A DNA stretch of 64,000 nt from the NCBI RefSeq assembly GCF_023283485.1, contig NZ_JAKILU010000001.1:292611-356610 (forward strand). The letters are read 5' to 3'. The DNA comes from Shewanella glacialipiscicola. GTDB taxonomy: Bacteria; Pseudomonadota; Gammaproteobacteria; Enterobacterales; Shewanellaceae. This document shows, in pieces, positions 40,219 through 49,557 of the stretch (its first letter is position 1; every line of letters begins with the position of its first letter). The notes beneath the pieces are model-generated. The model was not told the origin of the DNA, ran no database searches, and saw only the letters and a list, made by a program, of their open reading frames with translations. Position numbers and translations under genes: made by a program.

Positions 40219-41286
40219 ATGAGTCAGTTTATCCCCAGCATAGAAACTATTGATTTCCCGTTTCCGCCTAAGCCTATTCCTTTGTCTGATATTGAAAAAG
40301 CCGATTATAAGGCGCGTATCAAGCAACTGCTCATTGAAAAAGATGCCGTTCTGGTTGCCCACTATTATACCGATCCTGAAATCCAAGCCCTTGCCGAAGA
40401 AACCGGCGGCTGCGTTTCAGACTCCTTAGAAATGGCGCGTTTCGGCCGAGATCACCCAGCAAAAACGTTAATCGTTGCTGGTGTCAAGTTTATGGGTGAA
40501 ACCGCCAAGATTTTAAGCCCAGAAAAAACCATTTTAATGCCGACCTTAGAGGCCACGTGCTCGTTGGACTTAGGTTGTCCTATTGATAAGTTCAGCGCTT
40601 TTTGCGACGCGCACCCAGAGCACACTGTGGTGGTTTATGCTAATACCTCTGCCGCGGTTAAAGCCCGTGCCGATTGGGTGGTCACATCAAGTATTGCCCT
40701 TGAAATCGTTGAGCATTTAGACAGCGAAGGCAAAAAAATTATTTGGGGACCCGATCGTCATTTAGGTAGTTATATTGCCAAGCAGACGGGTGCCGAAATG
40801 TTGATGTGGCAGGGCGATTGTATCGTTCACGACGAATTTAAATCGAACGCGCTGCGTGACATGAAAAGTGTGTACCCTGATGCGGCTATCCTTGTGCACC
40901 CTGAGTCGCCCGCCAGTGTCGTGGCCATGGCTGATGCTGTAGGTTCGACCAGCCAGCTTATTAAAGCGGCGCAGACAATGCCGAATGAGCGTTTTATCGT
41001 GGCAACCGATCGCGGTATTTTTTATAAGATGCAGCAGGCAGCGCCAGGTAAAATATTAATCGAAGCGCCAACCGGCGGTAATGGTGCAACCTGTAAGAGC
41101 TGCGCTCACTGTCCTTGGATGGCGATGAACGGTCTACAGGCCATTGAGGCGTCACTTAGCGGCAGCGATAAAACTCCCCATGAGATTCTTGTGGATGAAG
41201 ACTTAAGAGTCAAAGCACTTATTCCGCTGACGCGTATGCTAGATTTCGCCAAGACATTGAATATGAAAGTGAAGGGTAATGCCTAA
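40219..41286 (+). CDS. nadA: Quinolinate synthase A
   Basis: Condenses iminoaspartate and dihydroxyacetone phosphate to quinolinate in NAD synthesis, using a [4Fe-4S] cluster. 355 residues. Cluster cysteines are Cys114 in ATCSLDLGC, one in WQGDCIVH (about 200), and one in KSCAHCPW (about 295). [17 protein letters not shown] (44-60) is the substrate loop. Stands alone with a terminator. Confidence 0.96.
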   Translation: MSQFIPSIETIDFPFPPKPIPLSDIEKADYKARIKQLLIEKDAVLVAHYYTDPEIQALAEETGGCVSDSLEMARFGRDHPAKTLIVAGVKFMGETAKILSPEKTILMPTLEATCSLDLGCPIDKFSAFCDAHPEHTVVVYANTSAAVKARADWVVTSSIALEIVEHLDSEGKKIIWGPDRHLGSYIAKQTGAEMLMWQGDCIVHDEFKSNALRDMKSVYPDAAILVHPESPASVVAMADAVGSTSQLIKAAQTMPNERFIVATDRGIFYKMQQAAPGKILIEAPTGGNGATCKSCAHCPWMAMNGLQAIEASLSGSDKTPHEILVDEDLRVKALIPLTRMLDFAKTLNMKVKGNA

Positions 41287-41319
41287 GCATCGTTAAGCGC
41301 GTCCTTCTTTCTGTGTAAT

Positions 41320-41351
41320 AAAAATCCCTGCCATAGAGTGGGGATTTTTTT
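41320..41351 (+). terminator. Terminator of nadA
   Basis: AAAATCCC ... GGGGATTTTTTT forms a stem of about 8 bp with an 11-base loop and a strong T tract. Confidence 0.75.
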
Positions 41352-41381
41352 ATGTGTATTTTTTATTGAATCTAAGGTAAT

Positions 41382-41405
41382 AAAAAGCCCCGCGATTGCG
41401 AGGCT
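41382..41405 (-). terminator. Terminator of gapA
   Basis: AAGCCCCGC / GCGAGGCTT with one mismatch and loop GATT, followed on the - strand by TTTTTA, about 45 bases after the gapA stop. Confidence 0.75.
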
Positions 41406-41451
41406 TGATTGAATAACGCGTTATCTAAAAGCTAGATTACTTTGCTCTCAA

Positions 41452-42462
41452 TTACTTGGCGTTCATCAGTGCAACCGCGTTATCTAACATGCGGTTACTG
41501 AATCCCCACTCGTTATCATACCAAGACATCACTTTCACTAAACGGCCGTTCACACGGGTTTGAGTGGCGTCAAAGTTTGAAGAGAACGCATTGTGGTTAA
41601 AGTCGATAGACACTAATGGTTCTTTGTTTACCGCTAACACTTCGCTTAATGGCGCAATGCTGGCAGCACGTTCGATAATCGCATTCACTTCTTCAACCGT
41701 AGTATCACGGGCAGCGATGAAAGATAAATCCACCAATGATACGTTAACGGTAGGAACACGAACCGCTAAACCATCGAACTTACCTTGTAATTCAGGTACA
41801 ACTAAACCAACAGCAGCAGCTGCGCCAGTTTTAGTCGGGATCATCGACAGCGCTGCAGCGCGGGCACGGCGTAAATCTGTGTGGTAAACGTCAGATAAAC
41901 GTTGATCGTTGGTGTAAGCGTGAATAGTCGTCATCAAACCTGACTCAATACCAATCTCGTCATTTAACGGCTTAGCAAAAGGCGCTAAACAGTTAGTTGT
42001 ACAAGAAGCATTGGAAATTACTGTCATGCTTGAGGTCAATACATCATTGTTTACACCGTAAACAACAGTGGCATCAACATTTTTACCTGGAGCAGAAATA
42101 ATCACTTTCTTCGCGCCAGCAGTTAAATGTGGCTGAACGGTTTCTTTCGACGTGAAGATACCTGTACATTCAAAAACCACGTCAACTTGTAACTCAGCCC
42201 AAGGCAGTTTTGCAGGATCGCGTTCTTGGAAAGTGAGGATCTTATCGCCATTCACATAAATAGCTTCATCATCATGATCAACCTTGGCATTAAAACGACC
42301 ATGAACAGAATCGTATTTAGTCAAGTGAGCATTGATGGAAGCATCGCCTAAATCATTAATTGCGACGATCTTGATTGGATAAGCTTTTTCGCTTTCGTAC
42401 AAGGCGCGTAAAACGTTTCTACCGATACGGCCATAGCCATTTATTGCGACACGGATAGTCAT
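41452..42462 (-). CDS. gapA: Glyceraldehyde-3-phosphate dehydrogenase, type I
   Basis: Oxidises glyceraldehyde 3-phosphate to 1,3-bisphosphoglycerate with NAD(P). 336 residues. Rossmann [12 protein letters not shown] (9-20), catalytic Cys154 in SNASCTTN, and catalytic His in TIHAYTNDQ (about 181). The cofactor-specificity segment is INDLGD, which also resembles erythrose-4-phosphate dehydrogenases, so Epd-like activity cannot be excluded. A HexR-like palindrome lies 34-48 bases upstream, fitting central-carbon control. Confidence 0.9.
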   Translation of the reverse strand: MTIRVAINGYGRIGRNVLRALYESEKAYPIKIVAINDLGDASINAHLTKYDSVHGRFNAKVDHDDEAIYVNGDKILTFQERDPAKLPWAELQVDVVFECTGIFTSKETVQPHLTAGAKKVIISAPGKNVDATVVYGVNNDVLTSSMTVISNASCTTNCLAPFAKPLNDEIGIESGLMTTIHAYTNDQRLSDVYHTDLRRARAAALSMIPTKTGAAAAVGLVVPELQGKFDGLAVRVPTVNVSLVDLSFIAARDTTVEEVNAIIERAASIAPLSEVLAVNKEPLVSIDFNHNAFSSNFDATQTRVNGRLVKVMSWYDNEWGFSNRMLDNAVALMNAK

Positions 42463-42495
42463 CTCATATCCCTCTGGTGATTATAAAATTTAACT

Positions 42496-42510
42496 GGTAG
42501 TAAAATTACC
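42496..42510. promoter_or_regulatory. HexR-like operator upstream of gapA
   Basis: GGTAGTAAAATTACC is a near-palindrome within TGGTAGTAAAATTACCA and matches the HexR consensus I recall for Shewanella (TGTAATWWWATTACA) at most positions. It is centred 41 bases upstream of the gapA start codon. HexR senses a glycolytic or Entner-Doudoroff intermediate and controls sugar genes. Confidence 0.65.
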
Positions 42511-42635
42511 AAACTGACAGCTATCGTCAAGTTAAATCGGTGTTTTACTGTTATATTGCTTAACAAATTCGGCTTTTTTTTACATTGATCGCGTAATTAC
42601 TATTTTTTACGCATTAATCGGGTAAAAAATTACAA

Positions 42636-42656
42636 GATGGCAAACATTTTGCCATC
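42636..42656 (-). terminator. Terminator of the DUF2989 gene
   Basis: GATGGCAAA / TTTGCCATC with loop CAT is a 9-bp perfect stem just after the stop codon, followed on the - strand by TTGTAATTTTTT. Confidence 0.7.
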
Positions 42657-42666
42657 GTCGTTTTGC

Positions 42667-43557
42667 TTATTTCTCGTCGGAGTGAACGGGTAAGGTTTCG
42701 GGTTTTATATCTGCTGCAACAGCTTGAGACTCAAGCCATATTTTTACTAAGCTTAGTGGATAGCTGGCATCTTCAAGAGAATCAATCAGCGTTTGAGCTT
42801 TTAAATCTAATTCTGCCGCGAGTAACTTATTACCACCAAGTAAGGCTAGCATCTTTTGCTCTGAATACTTCTGCTGCGTAAGTAGTAAATTCGCTTTCGT
42901 TAACATGTAGGTTTTATCAAATTGCTGTGTTTGACGATAAGTCGAAGCGAGTCCAAGTAGCCAGTTAACATCAAAATCATCAAATGGGATTTCTGCAAAC
43001 ACTTTAAGGTAGAGTTGTTGCGCTTTAATGGCATTGCGATTGCTGTAGTAAGTTGCCGCTTGTGCAAGTAGAAACGGATCGCTTACCTCACCGGTATTCT
43101 CAAGTTCTAAAAAACGATTTAATGCGTCAGTATCACCAAAACGTGTCCATTGGTAGTAAGACATAAAAGGATCTTGGCGCTCACGGGTTTGCTCTTGTAA
43201 CACACTTAAATTTTCAGTGCTTAATCTGAAGGCTCTGGCTCGGTCTGCAGTTCGTTCCGTGTGGATGATATGTTGCACACCCGATGCGAGTTCGATACAG
43301 CGACTGTAGTCCTCAAGGTCGGTTAATTGTATATAGAGTTGTTTCCCAGTGGTTACTTCACTGTCTTTTACTGCGTAACGATTTTGGATAATTTTAGTTT
43401 TTTCAGCTAAACACCAACTATCTTTGTGTAAATCGGCACAAATTTCAGGATTATTTTTACAAATAGACCGGATGTTTCGACCATTATCACAACCGATAAG
43501 ACCTAAAAAGCTCATCCCTAGGCTAAATGATGTAATTATTACTAGATTTTGTCTCAA
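42667..43557 (-). CDS. DUF2989-type predicted lipoprotein with repeat-like helices
   Basis: 296 residues. The N-terminus has a hydrophobic signal and lipobox LIGC (Cys about 23), so it is probably lipid-anchored. The C-terminal half is helical with a TPR-like rhythm (AATYYSNRNAIKAQQLYLKVFAEIPFDDFDVNWLLGLASTYRQTQQFDKTYMLTKANLLL). It resembles the DUF2989 family of Shewanella and Vibrio; function unknown. It sits between the two GAPDH genes and is divergent from the second, sharing a region with a HexR-like site. Confidence 0.78.
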   Translation of the reverse strand: MRQNLVIITSFSLGMSFLGLIGCDNGRNIRSICKNNPEICADLHKDSWCLAEKTKIIQNRYAVKDSEVTTGKQLYIQLTDLEDYSRCIELASGVQHIIHTERTADRARAFRLSTENLSVLQEQTRERQDPFMSYYQWTRFGDTDALNRFLELENTGEVSDPFLLAQAATYYSNRNAIKAQQLYLKVFAEIPFDDFDVNWLLGLASTYRQTQQFDKTYMLTKANLLLTQQKYSEQKMLALLGGNKLLAAELDLKAQTLIDSLEDASYPLSLVKIWLESQAVAADIKPETLPVHSDEK

Positions 43558-43581
43558 AACTGACTCCGGATGGTGATTTTC

Positions 43582-43596
43582 TCTAATAAAATTACA
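43582..43596. promoter_or_regulatory. HexR-like operator upstream of the second GAPDH gene
   Basis: TCTAATAAAATTACA differs from the HexR consensus TGTAATWWWATTACA at one position only. It lies between the divergent DUF2989 and GAPDH genes, about 170 bases before the GAPDH ATG. Confidence 0.65.
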
Positions 43597-43761
43597 GATT
43601 TACAGAAAACATCTTGCTGGAAACAAAGCGCGACTTTCATTACAATGGCGCCGACCAAAACAGGGTTTTCCCTAAAACCCGTATTAGATTATTGGTCTTT
43701 TCGTCATGTTACTCAAACCTTTCAGTACATTTTATTGGAAAGTGAGATAAAGGATCTATAA

Positions 43762-45195
43762 ATGAGCGCTGATAAACACCTACAAAGTTGGCAAGAACGT
43801 TTTGAAATGGCAGAGGCAATGCAACCTTTGTTAGGCAAGTTGTACCGTAATCAAGGCGTTGAAGTCATGATTTATGGCAAGCCGTTACTCAATGCTTCTA
43901 CGATTGAAATCATTAAAGCGCACCGTTTAGTCCGTCGTCATGTTGGTGAGAAATTACGTTTACGCGAGAGTTTTCCTTTTGTTCAGGCGCTGAGCAAGCT
44001 TGCAGTTAAACAATGCAGAGTGGATATTGGTAAATTAGCCGTTAATTACTGGCGCGATCATACCGATGTCAGCGAAATTGAAAGCTATATGGCCAAAGAA
44101 TTGGCCGATGCCATTGACCATGCCGATGATGTTGCGCCGCGTGATGTCGTGCTTTATGGCTTTGGCCGTATTGGACGTTTATTAGCGCGTTTGCTAATTG
44201 AACGCACTGGTCGCAGCAACAAGTTAAGATTACGCGCTATCGTGTTACGTGGCGGTAAGAAGGGCGATTTAGAGAAACGTGCTAGTTTATTACGTCGAGA
44301 CTCTGTCCATGGTCCCTTCAATGGTTCTGTAGAAGTTGACGAAGATAATAATGCTATCATCGCCAATGGTACGTATATTCAAGTGATCTATGCCAATTCA
44401 CCGGATGAAGTGGATTACACTAAATATGATATCAGCGATGCATTAATTGTTGATAACACGGGTATTTGGAAAGATGAAGCCGGTTTGGGTTTACATCTTA
44501 AGAGCCCTGGTGCCAGCAAAGTATTACTGACTGCTCCTGCAAAAGGCGCGATTAAAAATATCGTTTACGGTGTTAACGAAGGCGATATTACCGCAGAAGA
44601 CATTATCGTTTCTGCAGCAAGCTGTACGACCAACGCGATTACGCCAGTATTAAAAGCCGTCAATGATAAATATGGTATTGAGAATGGTCACGTTGAAACT
44701 ATTCACTCTTATACCAACGATCAAAACTTGATTGATAACTATCATACTGCCGATCGTCGTGGTCGTAGCGCACCATTAAACATGGTCATTACGGAAACTG
44801 GCGCCGCAAAAGCTGTCGCTAAAGCGTTGCCAGAGCTAGCCGGTAAGTTAACTGGTAACGCGATTCGCGTGCCTACGCCTAACGTCTCTATGGCCATCAT
44901 CAGCATGAATTTAAATGCTGAAACCAGTAAAGATGAGCTGAATGAGTACCTTAAAGATACGGCGTTACAATCACCGTTACAAAACCAAATTGATTACACT
45001 GACTCAACCGAGATAGTGTCTAGCGATTTGGTTGGCTCTCGCTATGCGGGTGTGGTTGATTCGCAAGCGACTATCGCAGAAGGTAAGCGTGCCATTCTTT
45101 ATGTCTGGTACGACAACGAGTTTGGCTACAGCTGCCAAGTTGTGGGCGTAATGCAAACTATGCTGGGTTTAACGACGCTGTCATTACCTGCATAA
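43762..45195 (+). CDS. Glyceraldehyde-3-phosphate dehydrogenase with N-terminal extension
   Basis: 477 residues, about 140 longer than classical GAPDH. The first approximately 125 residues form a helical extension (from LQSWQERFEMAEAM to AIDHADDVAPRD). The Rossmann fold then begins VVLYGFGRIGRLLARL, with catalytic Cys in SAASCTTNAITP and His in ETIHSYTNDQ. LRGG replaces the usual Asp-type NAD segment, which hints at NADP use or a different direction (gluconeogenesis). The family is known in gamma-proteobacteria; the role of the extension is unclear. HexR-like control fits. Confidence 0.88.
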   Translation: MSADKHLQSWQERFEMAEAMQPLLGKLYRNQGVEVMIYGKPLLNASTIEIIKAHRLVRRHVGEKLRLRESFPFVQALSKLAVKQCRVDIGKLAVNYWRDHTDVSEIESYMAKELADAIDHADDVAPRDVVLYGFGRIGRLLARLLIERTGRSNKLRLRAIVLRGGKKGDLEKRASLLRRDSVHGPFNGSVEVDEDNNAIIANGTYIQVIYANSPDEVDYTKYDISDALIVDNTGIWKDEAGLGLHLKSPGASKVLLTAPAKGAIKNIVYGVNEGDITAEDIIVSAASCTTNAITPVLKAVNDKYGIENGHVETIHSYTNDQNLIDNYHTADRRGRSAPLNMVITETGAAKAVAKALPELAGKLTGNAIRVPTPNVSMAIISMNLNAETSKDELNEYLKDTALQSPLQNQIDYTDSTEIVSSDLVGSRYAGVVDSQATIAEGKRAILYVWYDNEFGYSCQVVGVMQTMLGLTTLSLPA

Positions 45196-45234
45196 GTCTT
45201 TTGATCCATTAAGAGCTTTAACTGCTTTCCAAAT

Positions 45235-45263
45235 AAGCGCTTGGTAAAAAGGGCGCTTTTTTT
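45235..45263 (+). terminator. Terminator of the long GAPDH gene
   Basis: AAGCGC / GCGCTT with a 12-base loop and a seven-T tail, 40 bases past the stop. The stem is short, so efficiency is uncertain. Confidence 0.6.
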
Positions 45264-45558
45264 GTTCTCTATTTCGGTATTTTATTGCTCTGGCTGCAAT
45301 CTTTGCATGAGCGACTGTTTATCTACCGAGTTCGATCATTGGTATGGGGATCGGCAATAATCTCTACAATGAATCCCGAAATAGATTAGTGAAACATCAA
45401 TTTAGTGCAGTTATGACGGTTTATTGGGCAAACGATGCGGCTTAGATCATTTTTTAAAAATTGTTGATTGACTATGGGGTCTAAATCGGTAGAATGCCAA
45501 TCCGCAGTCAAGGGAAAGCGTGCCTAGCATGAGTTCCAATGACATAGCGCAGTAATAA
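45264..45558. other. Region upstream of the tRNA operon
   Basis: About 295 bases between the GAPDH terminator and the first tRNA. It holds the tRNA promoter near its right end; no gene is visible in the rest. Confidence 0.4.
45468..45495 (+). promoter_or_regulatory. Promoter of the Gly-Cys-Leu tRNA operon
   Basis: TTGACT and TAGAAT are separated by 16 bases, close to the sigma-70 consensus. The transcript would start about 55 bases before tRNA-Gly. Confidence 0.7.
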
Positions 45559-45634
45559 GCGACATTAGCTCAGTTGGTAGAGCGATACCTTGCCAAGGTA
45601 TAGGTCATCGGTTCGAACCCGATATGTCGCTCCA
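45559..45634 (+). tRNA. tRNA-Gly (anticodon GCC)
   Basis: 76 bases with encoded CCA. Acceptor GCGACAT/ATGTCGC, anticodon loop TTGCCAA in stem ATACC/GGTAT, and T loop TTCGAAC. First of three tRNAs in the order Gly-Cys-Leu, the same as E. coli glyW-cysT-leuZ. Confidence 0.97.
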
Positions 45635-45658
45635 AATTCTAAGCAATTTGGTGATTTT

Positions 45659-45732
45659 GGCGCGATGGCAGAATGGCTATGCTGCGGATTGCAAATCCGC
45701 CGATCTCGGTTCGACTCCGGGTCGCGCCTCCA
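45659..45732 (+). tRNA. tRNA-Cys (anticodon GCA)
   Basis: 74 bases with encoded CCA. Acceptor GGCGCGA/TCGCGCC, anticodon loop TTGCAAA in stem GCGGA/TCCGC, T loop TTCGACT. 24 bases after tRNA-Gly. Confidence 0.96.
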
Positions 45733-45779
45733 AGATAAAACGTTAATGACATGATTCCCGTTGTTAATGTAAAGAGTTT

Positions 45780-45866
45780 GCCCGAGTGGTGGAATCGGTA
45801 GACACAAGGGATTTAAAATCCCTCGCTGGTAACAGCGTGCCAGTTCAAGTCTGGCCTCGGGTACCA
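45780..45866 (+). tRNA. tRNA-Leu (anticodon TAA)
   Basis: 87 bases with encoded CCA. Acceptor GCCCGAG/CTCGGGT, anticodon loop TTTAAAA in stem AGGGA/TCCCT, a long variable arm CGCTGGTAACAGCG as in class II tRNAs, and T loop TTCAAGT. Reads UUA leucine codons. Confidence 0.97.
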
Positions 45867-45872
45867 AAACAG

Positions 45873-45902
45873 AAAAGCCCTGACAATAGTCAGGGCTTTT
45901 TT
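45873..45902 (+). terminator. Terminator of the tRNA operon
   Basis: AAAAGCCCTGAC / GTCAGGGCTTTT with loop AATA, followed by T residues, 7 bases after tRNA-Leu. Confidence 0.93.
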
Positions 45903-46076
45903 GCTTTAGACATTTTTAATGTATGAATTCAACACTGCGTTGCCAATGTTGCGATAATCTCGTTTGTCGCCTTATTTATGGCTAGCTTTTATCATATTTA
46001 CAACAAATTGAATAATAAAAGTGTGATCTAGATTTTACAAATACATTATCTTAAAAAAAACGGGTTTTTGTTTACA

Positions 46077-46110
46077 ATTAATCAATAATATTCAAATTTT
46101 ATTGATTAAT
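46077..46110. repeat. Perfect 12-bp inverted repeat upstream of the aminotransferase gene
   Basis: ATTAATCAATAA and TTATTGATTAAT are exact reverse complements separated by 10 bases. The centres of the two arms are 22 bases (two helical turns) apart, as in sites bound by paired dimers. No T run follows, so it looks like an operator rather than a terminator. It ends 117 bases before the ATG. Confidence 0.65.
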
Positions 46111-46227
46111 CTTTGATAGCATAATCATTTCTAAACTAAGCAGTCTTCGGGTCTATTACACCTAGTAAGACAGTGATATAAATAACTCGAAATTTCCCCT
46201 ACACGTGAACATTGAGGATAAGTTGTC

Positions 46228-47421
46228 ATGATTTTCTCTGAAGTTGTACTTGCACCCGCCGATCCGATTCTTGGTTTAACCGATACATTTAAAGCGGATC
46301 CACGCCAAGATAAAGTAAATCTAGGTGTGGGTATTTATAAGAATGAGGCCGGCCAGACTCCTGTACTTGCATCAGTGAAAAAAGCAGAAGCTATCTTGCT
46401 TGAGCAAGAGAAGACTAAAAACTACTTAGGTATTGAAGGCGTTCAAGCTTATAACCATGCGGTACAAACACTGTTATTTGGTGAGGGCAGTCAGTTGATA
46501 TCTTCTGGCCGTGCAGCTACAGCGCAAGCTCCTGGTGGCACTGGTGCATTACGTATTGCCGCTGAGTTTTTACTGCGTAATACCGATTCACATACCATTT
46601 GGGTCAGTAACCCAACGTGGGCGAACCATCAAAATATTTTTGAAACGGCAGGCTTAACGGTAAAAGAGTACGGTTATTATAAAGCAGAGGCCCATGATAT
46701 TGATTTCGATACCATGATGACGGATCTGTCTAGTGCGAATGTGGGCGATATCGTGCTATTACATGGTTGCTGCCATAACCCAACGGGTATCGACTTGACC
46801 TTAGCGCAATGGGAACTCGTAGCCCAACTGTGCGCCGATAAGAAACTGGTACCACTGTTTGATTTTGCTTATCAAGGCTTTGGTACAGGAATTGAAGAAG
46901 ATGCTGCAGGTTTGCGTTTAGTTGCCGCTAAGGTGCCTGAATTGTTGATTGCGAACTCTTTTTCTAAAAACTTTGGTTTGTATAATGAACGTATCGGTGC
47001 AGTGACCGTCGTGGCAGAAGATACTGATGCCGCAGTACGTGCATTTAGCCAAGTGAAGCGCACCATCCGTGCTAACTATTCTAATCCGCCAGCCCATGGT
47101 GCGCTGATCGTCAGCACCATTCTGGGCGATACAGCACTTAAAGCAATGTGGGTGCAGGAAGTGACTGAAATGCGTGAGCGTATAGCTGAAATGCGTACAC
47201 TGTTCGTTGATAGTTTGAAAGCAGAGGGCGTGACACAGGACTTTAGTTTTATTTCCCGCCAAAATGGTATGTTTAGTTTTTCGGGTTTAAACAAAGCCCA
47301 AGTGGCACGTTTGAAAGATAAGTTTGGTGTTTACATTGTGGGTTCTGGCCGTATTAGCGTGGCTGGAATGACAAAGACCAATATGCCTGCGATCTGCAAA
47401 GCCATAGCGAAAGTACTATAA
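46228..47421 (+). CDS. aspC: Aspartate / aromatic amino acid aminotransferase
   Basis: PLP enzyme of class I aminotransferases that exchanges amino groups between glutamate and oxaloacetate or aromatic keto acids. 397 residues, equal to E. coli AspC and Tyr[10 protein letters not shown] (about 102-110), [18 protein letters not shown], the PLP Lys in [14 protein letters not shown] (about 247) and RISVAG near the end are all conserved. AspC and TyrB cannot be separated by eye, so the symbol is provisional. Confidence 0.88.
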   Translation: MIFSEVVLAPADPILGLTDTFKADPRQDKVNLGVGIYKNEAGQTPVLASVKKAEAILLEQEKTKNYLGIEGVQAYNHAVQTLLFGEGSQLISSGRAATAQAPGGTGALRIAAEFLLRNTDSHTIWVSNPTWANHQNIFETAGLTVKEYGYYKAEAHDIDFDTMMTDLSSANVGDIVLLHGCCHNPTGIDLTLAQWELVAQLCADKKLVPLFDFAYQGFGTGIEEDAAGLRLVAAKVPELLIANSFSKNFGLYNERIGAVTVVAEDTDAAVRAFSQVKRTIRANYSNPPAHGALIVSTILGDTALKAMWVQEVTEMRERIAEMRTLFVDSLKAEGVTQDFSFISRQNGMFSFSGLNKAQVARLKDKFGVYIVGSGRISVAGMTKTNMPAICKAIAKVL

Positions 47422-47447
47422 GATTGATAGTTTTATAAATTAAGCTA

Positions 47448-47473
47448 AAAGGACAGCATTGGCTGTCCTTTAT
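47448..47473 (+). terminator. Terminator of the aminotransferase gene
   Basis: AAAGGACAGC / GCTGTCCTTT with loop ATTG is a 10-bp perfect stem between two convergent genes. Confidence 0.85.
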
Positions 47474-47512
47474 TGTTTTGATTCAATTATTCACCGCTAT
47501 ACACTAAAAGGA

Positions 47513-48436
47513 TTAACAAGCGAGTGGTTGCAGAGTGAACTCTGGTTTGATCTGCAGCAGGGTGCTTAATGCGTCTAACAAATTCGCCTGATCATGCAAA
47601 TTGGGATTATGACGATTTTTTAGCGGAAAGTAGTTGATCAGTGAGCCTAAACGTATTTGTTCGCCATGGCGTAGCACTTTGCTGATCACCGGTTTGCCGA
47701 TCACTTGATGGCACCAAGCAATACGTTGTTCAATGCTAAATTGACCCGCAGGAGAGGTTTCTTCGGCAAGGTTATCAATAAAAATGACTTGTGCTTTTGT
47801 TGCCGCTAAACTTTTGGCGAACTTAGGCAGTAAGAGTGGCGGCATGATACTGGTTAAAAAGCTTCCTGGGCCTAAAATAATTAAATCGGCATGACGTACA
47901 GCCTCACAGGCCTCAAAGGTTGCATCGACTTGTGGCTCAAGGCACAAGGCTATGGGCGCTTCATCCATGCTATCGACATTTGTCTCACCAAACACTTTAC
48001 TGCCAGAGGCTCGAAGGGCAACTAAGTGAGTCGGTTGTTCGGACATAGGGATAAGCTGAGTCTCGATCTTGAGTAAGTTACGGATAAGATTAACCGCTTC
48101 TAATGGACGCACGCAGAGTTGATCTAATGCCAGTAACATTAAATTTCCCAGATTATGACCACTGAGTTCAGTTTGCCCCTGAAAACGGTATTCAAAAAGC
48201 TGTGAGCCAACCGAAGGTCGATAAGCAAGATGGGATAAACAATTACGTAAATCACCCCATGCAATACAATCTTGTTCAGCCCGAAGCCTACCTGTCGAAC
48301 CGCCATTATCTGTGGTAGCGACAATCCCAGTTAGGCGGTTACCTAAAAAATCGAGAGAAGATAATACTCGGCCTAAACCATGGCCTCCGCCGATGGCGAC
48401 GACATATTTAAATTGATTTAACATCAAATACTGCAT
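47513..48436 (-). CDS. ybhK: YvcK/CofD-like protein (gluconeogenesis factor family)
   Basis: 307 residues. The N-terminal nucleotide-binding loop AIGGGHGLGRVLSSL is followed by VATTDNGGSTGRLR and WGDLRNCLSHL, hallmarks of the YvcK/YbhK family. The family binds UDP-sugars or NAD-like ligands and affects cell-wall and carbon balance in other bacteria. PGSFLTSIMPPLLLP is also conserved. The start may be MLNQFKYVVAIGG, four codons later. Confidence 0.88.
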   Translation of the reverse strand: MQYLMLNQFKYVVAIGGGHGLGRVLSSLDFLGNRLTGIVATTDNGGSTGRLRAEQDCIAWGDLRNCLSHLAYRPSVGSQLFEYRFQGQTELSGHNLGNLMLLALDQLCVRPLEAVNLIRNLLKIETQLIPMSEQPTHLVALRASGSKVFGETNVDSMDEAPIALCLEPQVDATFEACEAVRHADLIILGPGSFLTSIMPPLLLPKFAKSLAATKAQVIFIDNLAEETSPAGQFSIEQRIAWCHQVIGKPVISKVLRHGEQIRLGSLINYFPLKNRHNPNLHDQANLLDALSTLLQIKPEFTLQPLAC

Positions 48437-48744
48437 CTGGGTTTATCCTTCCTGAATACCCGATAAGATCATTGTTATCCCTAAATAGCGCGTTAAGCGC
48501 GGTGATAGATGACCAAATGTTGTCATACATGATGGAAATAGCGGAACCTTAGAATAAAAGCTCAGTCAAAGATTGTACTGAAAAAGTGGAGAACGGATCC
48601 AGTCCAACTGATTGATGTCGTTTCCGGCGGATATTGTACCTGAATTTACTCCCCTGATTTCAGGCAAATTTCGTTAAATCTAACAAATAGCTTATAATCC
48701 GCACTTTATTTTGCCTGTAAGGGCATTAAACCAAAGGTGAACTA
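48437..48744. other. Divergent intergenic region between ybhK and the Bax-like gene
   Basis: About 310 bases carrying both promoters. I see no gene, strong hairpin or repeat in it. Confidence 0.4.
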
Positions 48745-49557
48745 TTGAAAATAGGTAGAATTGGTTCGTTTACATTAGCATTAGCCATGGTCATCGTCGC
48801 CATTTTTTCATTGAGAGTGTGGATTATCCCAACGACTAATGATGCATCACATCTTGCGACTCGATTTGTTAACGCGGTCGATCCTGTTACTCAAGTTCCT
48901 GACTTTTCAACGGTTAATGATATCGTTGAAAAAAAGAAAGCCTTTTTTGATTTTTTGCGTCCCATTGTTCAGCAGCAAAATGCGATTATCTTGATGGAAC
49001 GTGACTTTATCAATGAGATACTCGCCTTAATCGATAACGACAAGAGTTTATCTGAGAGCCAACGTGGGCTACTCAATGAGTTATTTGACAAGTATCAATA
49101 TGCAGCACGAAATATAGATGCTAAATCCTTAAACAGTTTATTAAAACGCGTCGATATAGTGCCGGAATCTATGGTGCTAATCCAAGCGGCAAATGAGTCT
49201 GGTTGGGGCAGTTCTCGTTTTGCCCGTGAAGGCTTTAACTTTTTTGGAGAATGGTGCTTTACGTCGGGTTGCGGCATCGTGCCATCCTCGCGAGGTTCGG
49301 GTAAGTCGCATGAAGTGAAAGTGTTTACTTCAGTTGATGAGTCAGTGTCTTCTTATATGCGTAACCTTAACTCGAACACTGCCTATACGTTGCTTCGCTC
49401 AATACGCGCTGATTTACGCTCACAGGAGCTAGAGCTTAAGGCGGATCAATTGATTTACGGTTTAGTGAATTATTCAGAACGACAAGATGCTTATATTGAT
49501 GAGCTTCTGGATATGTTACGTCATAACGAAAAATATTTGGTGAATGTTGATGTATAA
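48745..49557 (+). CDS. Bax-like glucosaminidase-domain protein, TTG start
   Basis: 270 residues with an N-terminal membrane anchor or signal (FTLALAMVIVAIFSLRVWI) and a C-terminal glucosaminidase (FlgJ/Bax-type) domain; the catalytic Glu is in LIQAANESGWGSSRFAREG, followed by NFFGEWCF. It probably acts on peptidoglycan in the periplasm. The start is TTG at 48745 with AAAGGTG 5 bases before it. Its end overlaps the next gene, so the two are coupled. Confidence 0.87.
   Translation: MKIGRIGSFTLALAMVIVAIFSLRVWIIPTTNDASHLATRFVNAVDPVTQVPDFSTVNDIVEKKKAFFDFLRPIVQQQNAIILMERDFINEILALIDNDKSLSESQRGLLNELFDKYQYAARNIDAKSLNSLLKRVDIVPESMVLIQAANESGWGSSRFAREGFNFFGEWCFTSGCGIVPSSRGSGKSHEVKVFTSVDESVSSYMRNLNSNTAYTLLRSIRADLRSQELELKADQLIYGLVNYSERQDAYIDELLDMLRHNEKYLVNVDV

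Larger units (their letters stand above)
45867..46227. other. Region between tRNA-Leu and the aminotransferase gene
   Basis: About 360 bases. It holds the tRNA-operon terminator at its left end and the 12-bp inverted repeat at 46077-46110; the rest is AT-rich promoter sequence without a gene. Confidence 0.45.

Noticed and set aside
45565..45867. Open reading frame of 100 codons antisense to the Gly-Cys-Leu tRNA cluster
   Set aside because: It is the translation of tRNA complement sequence; all three cloverleaves are intact, so the frame is spurious.
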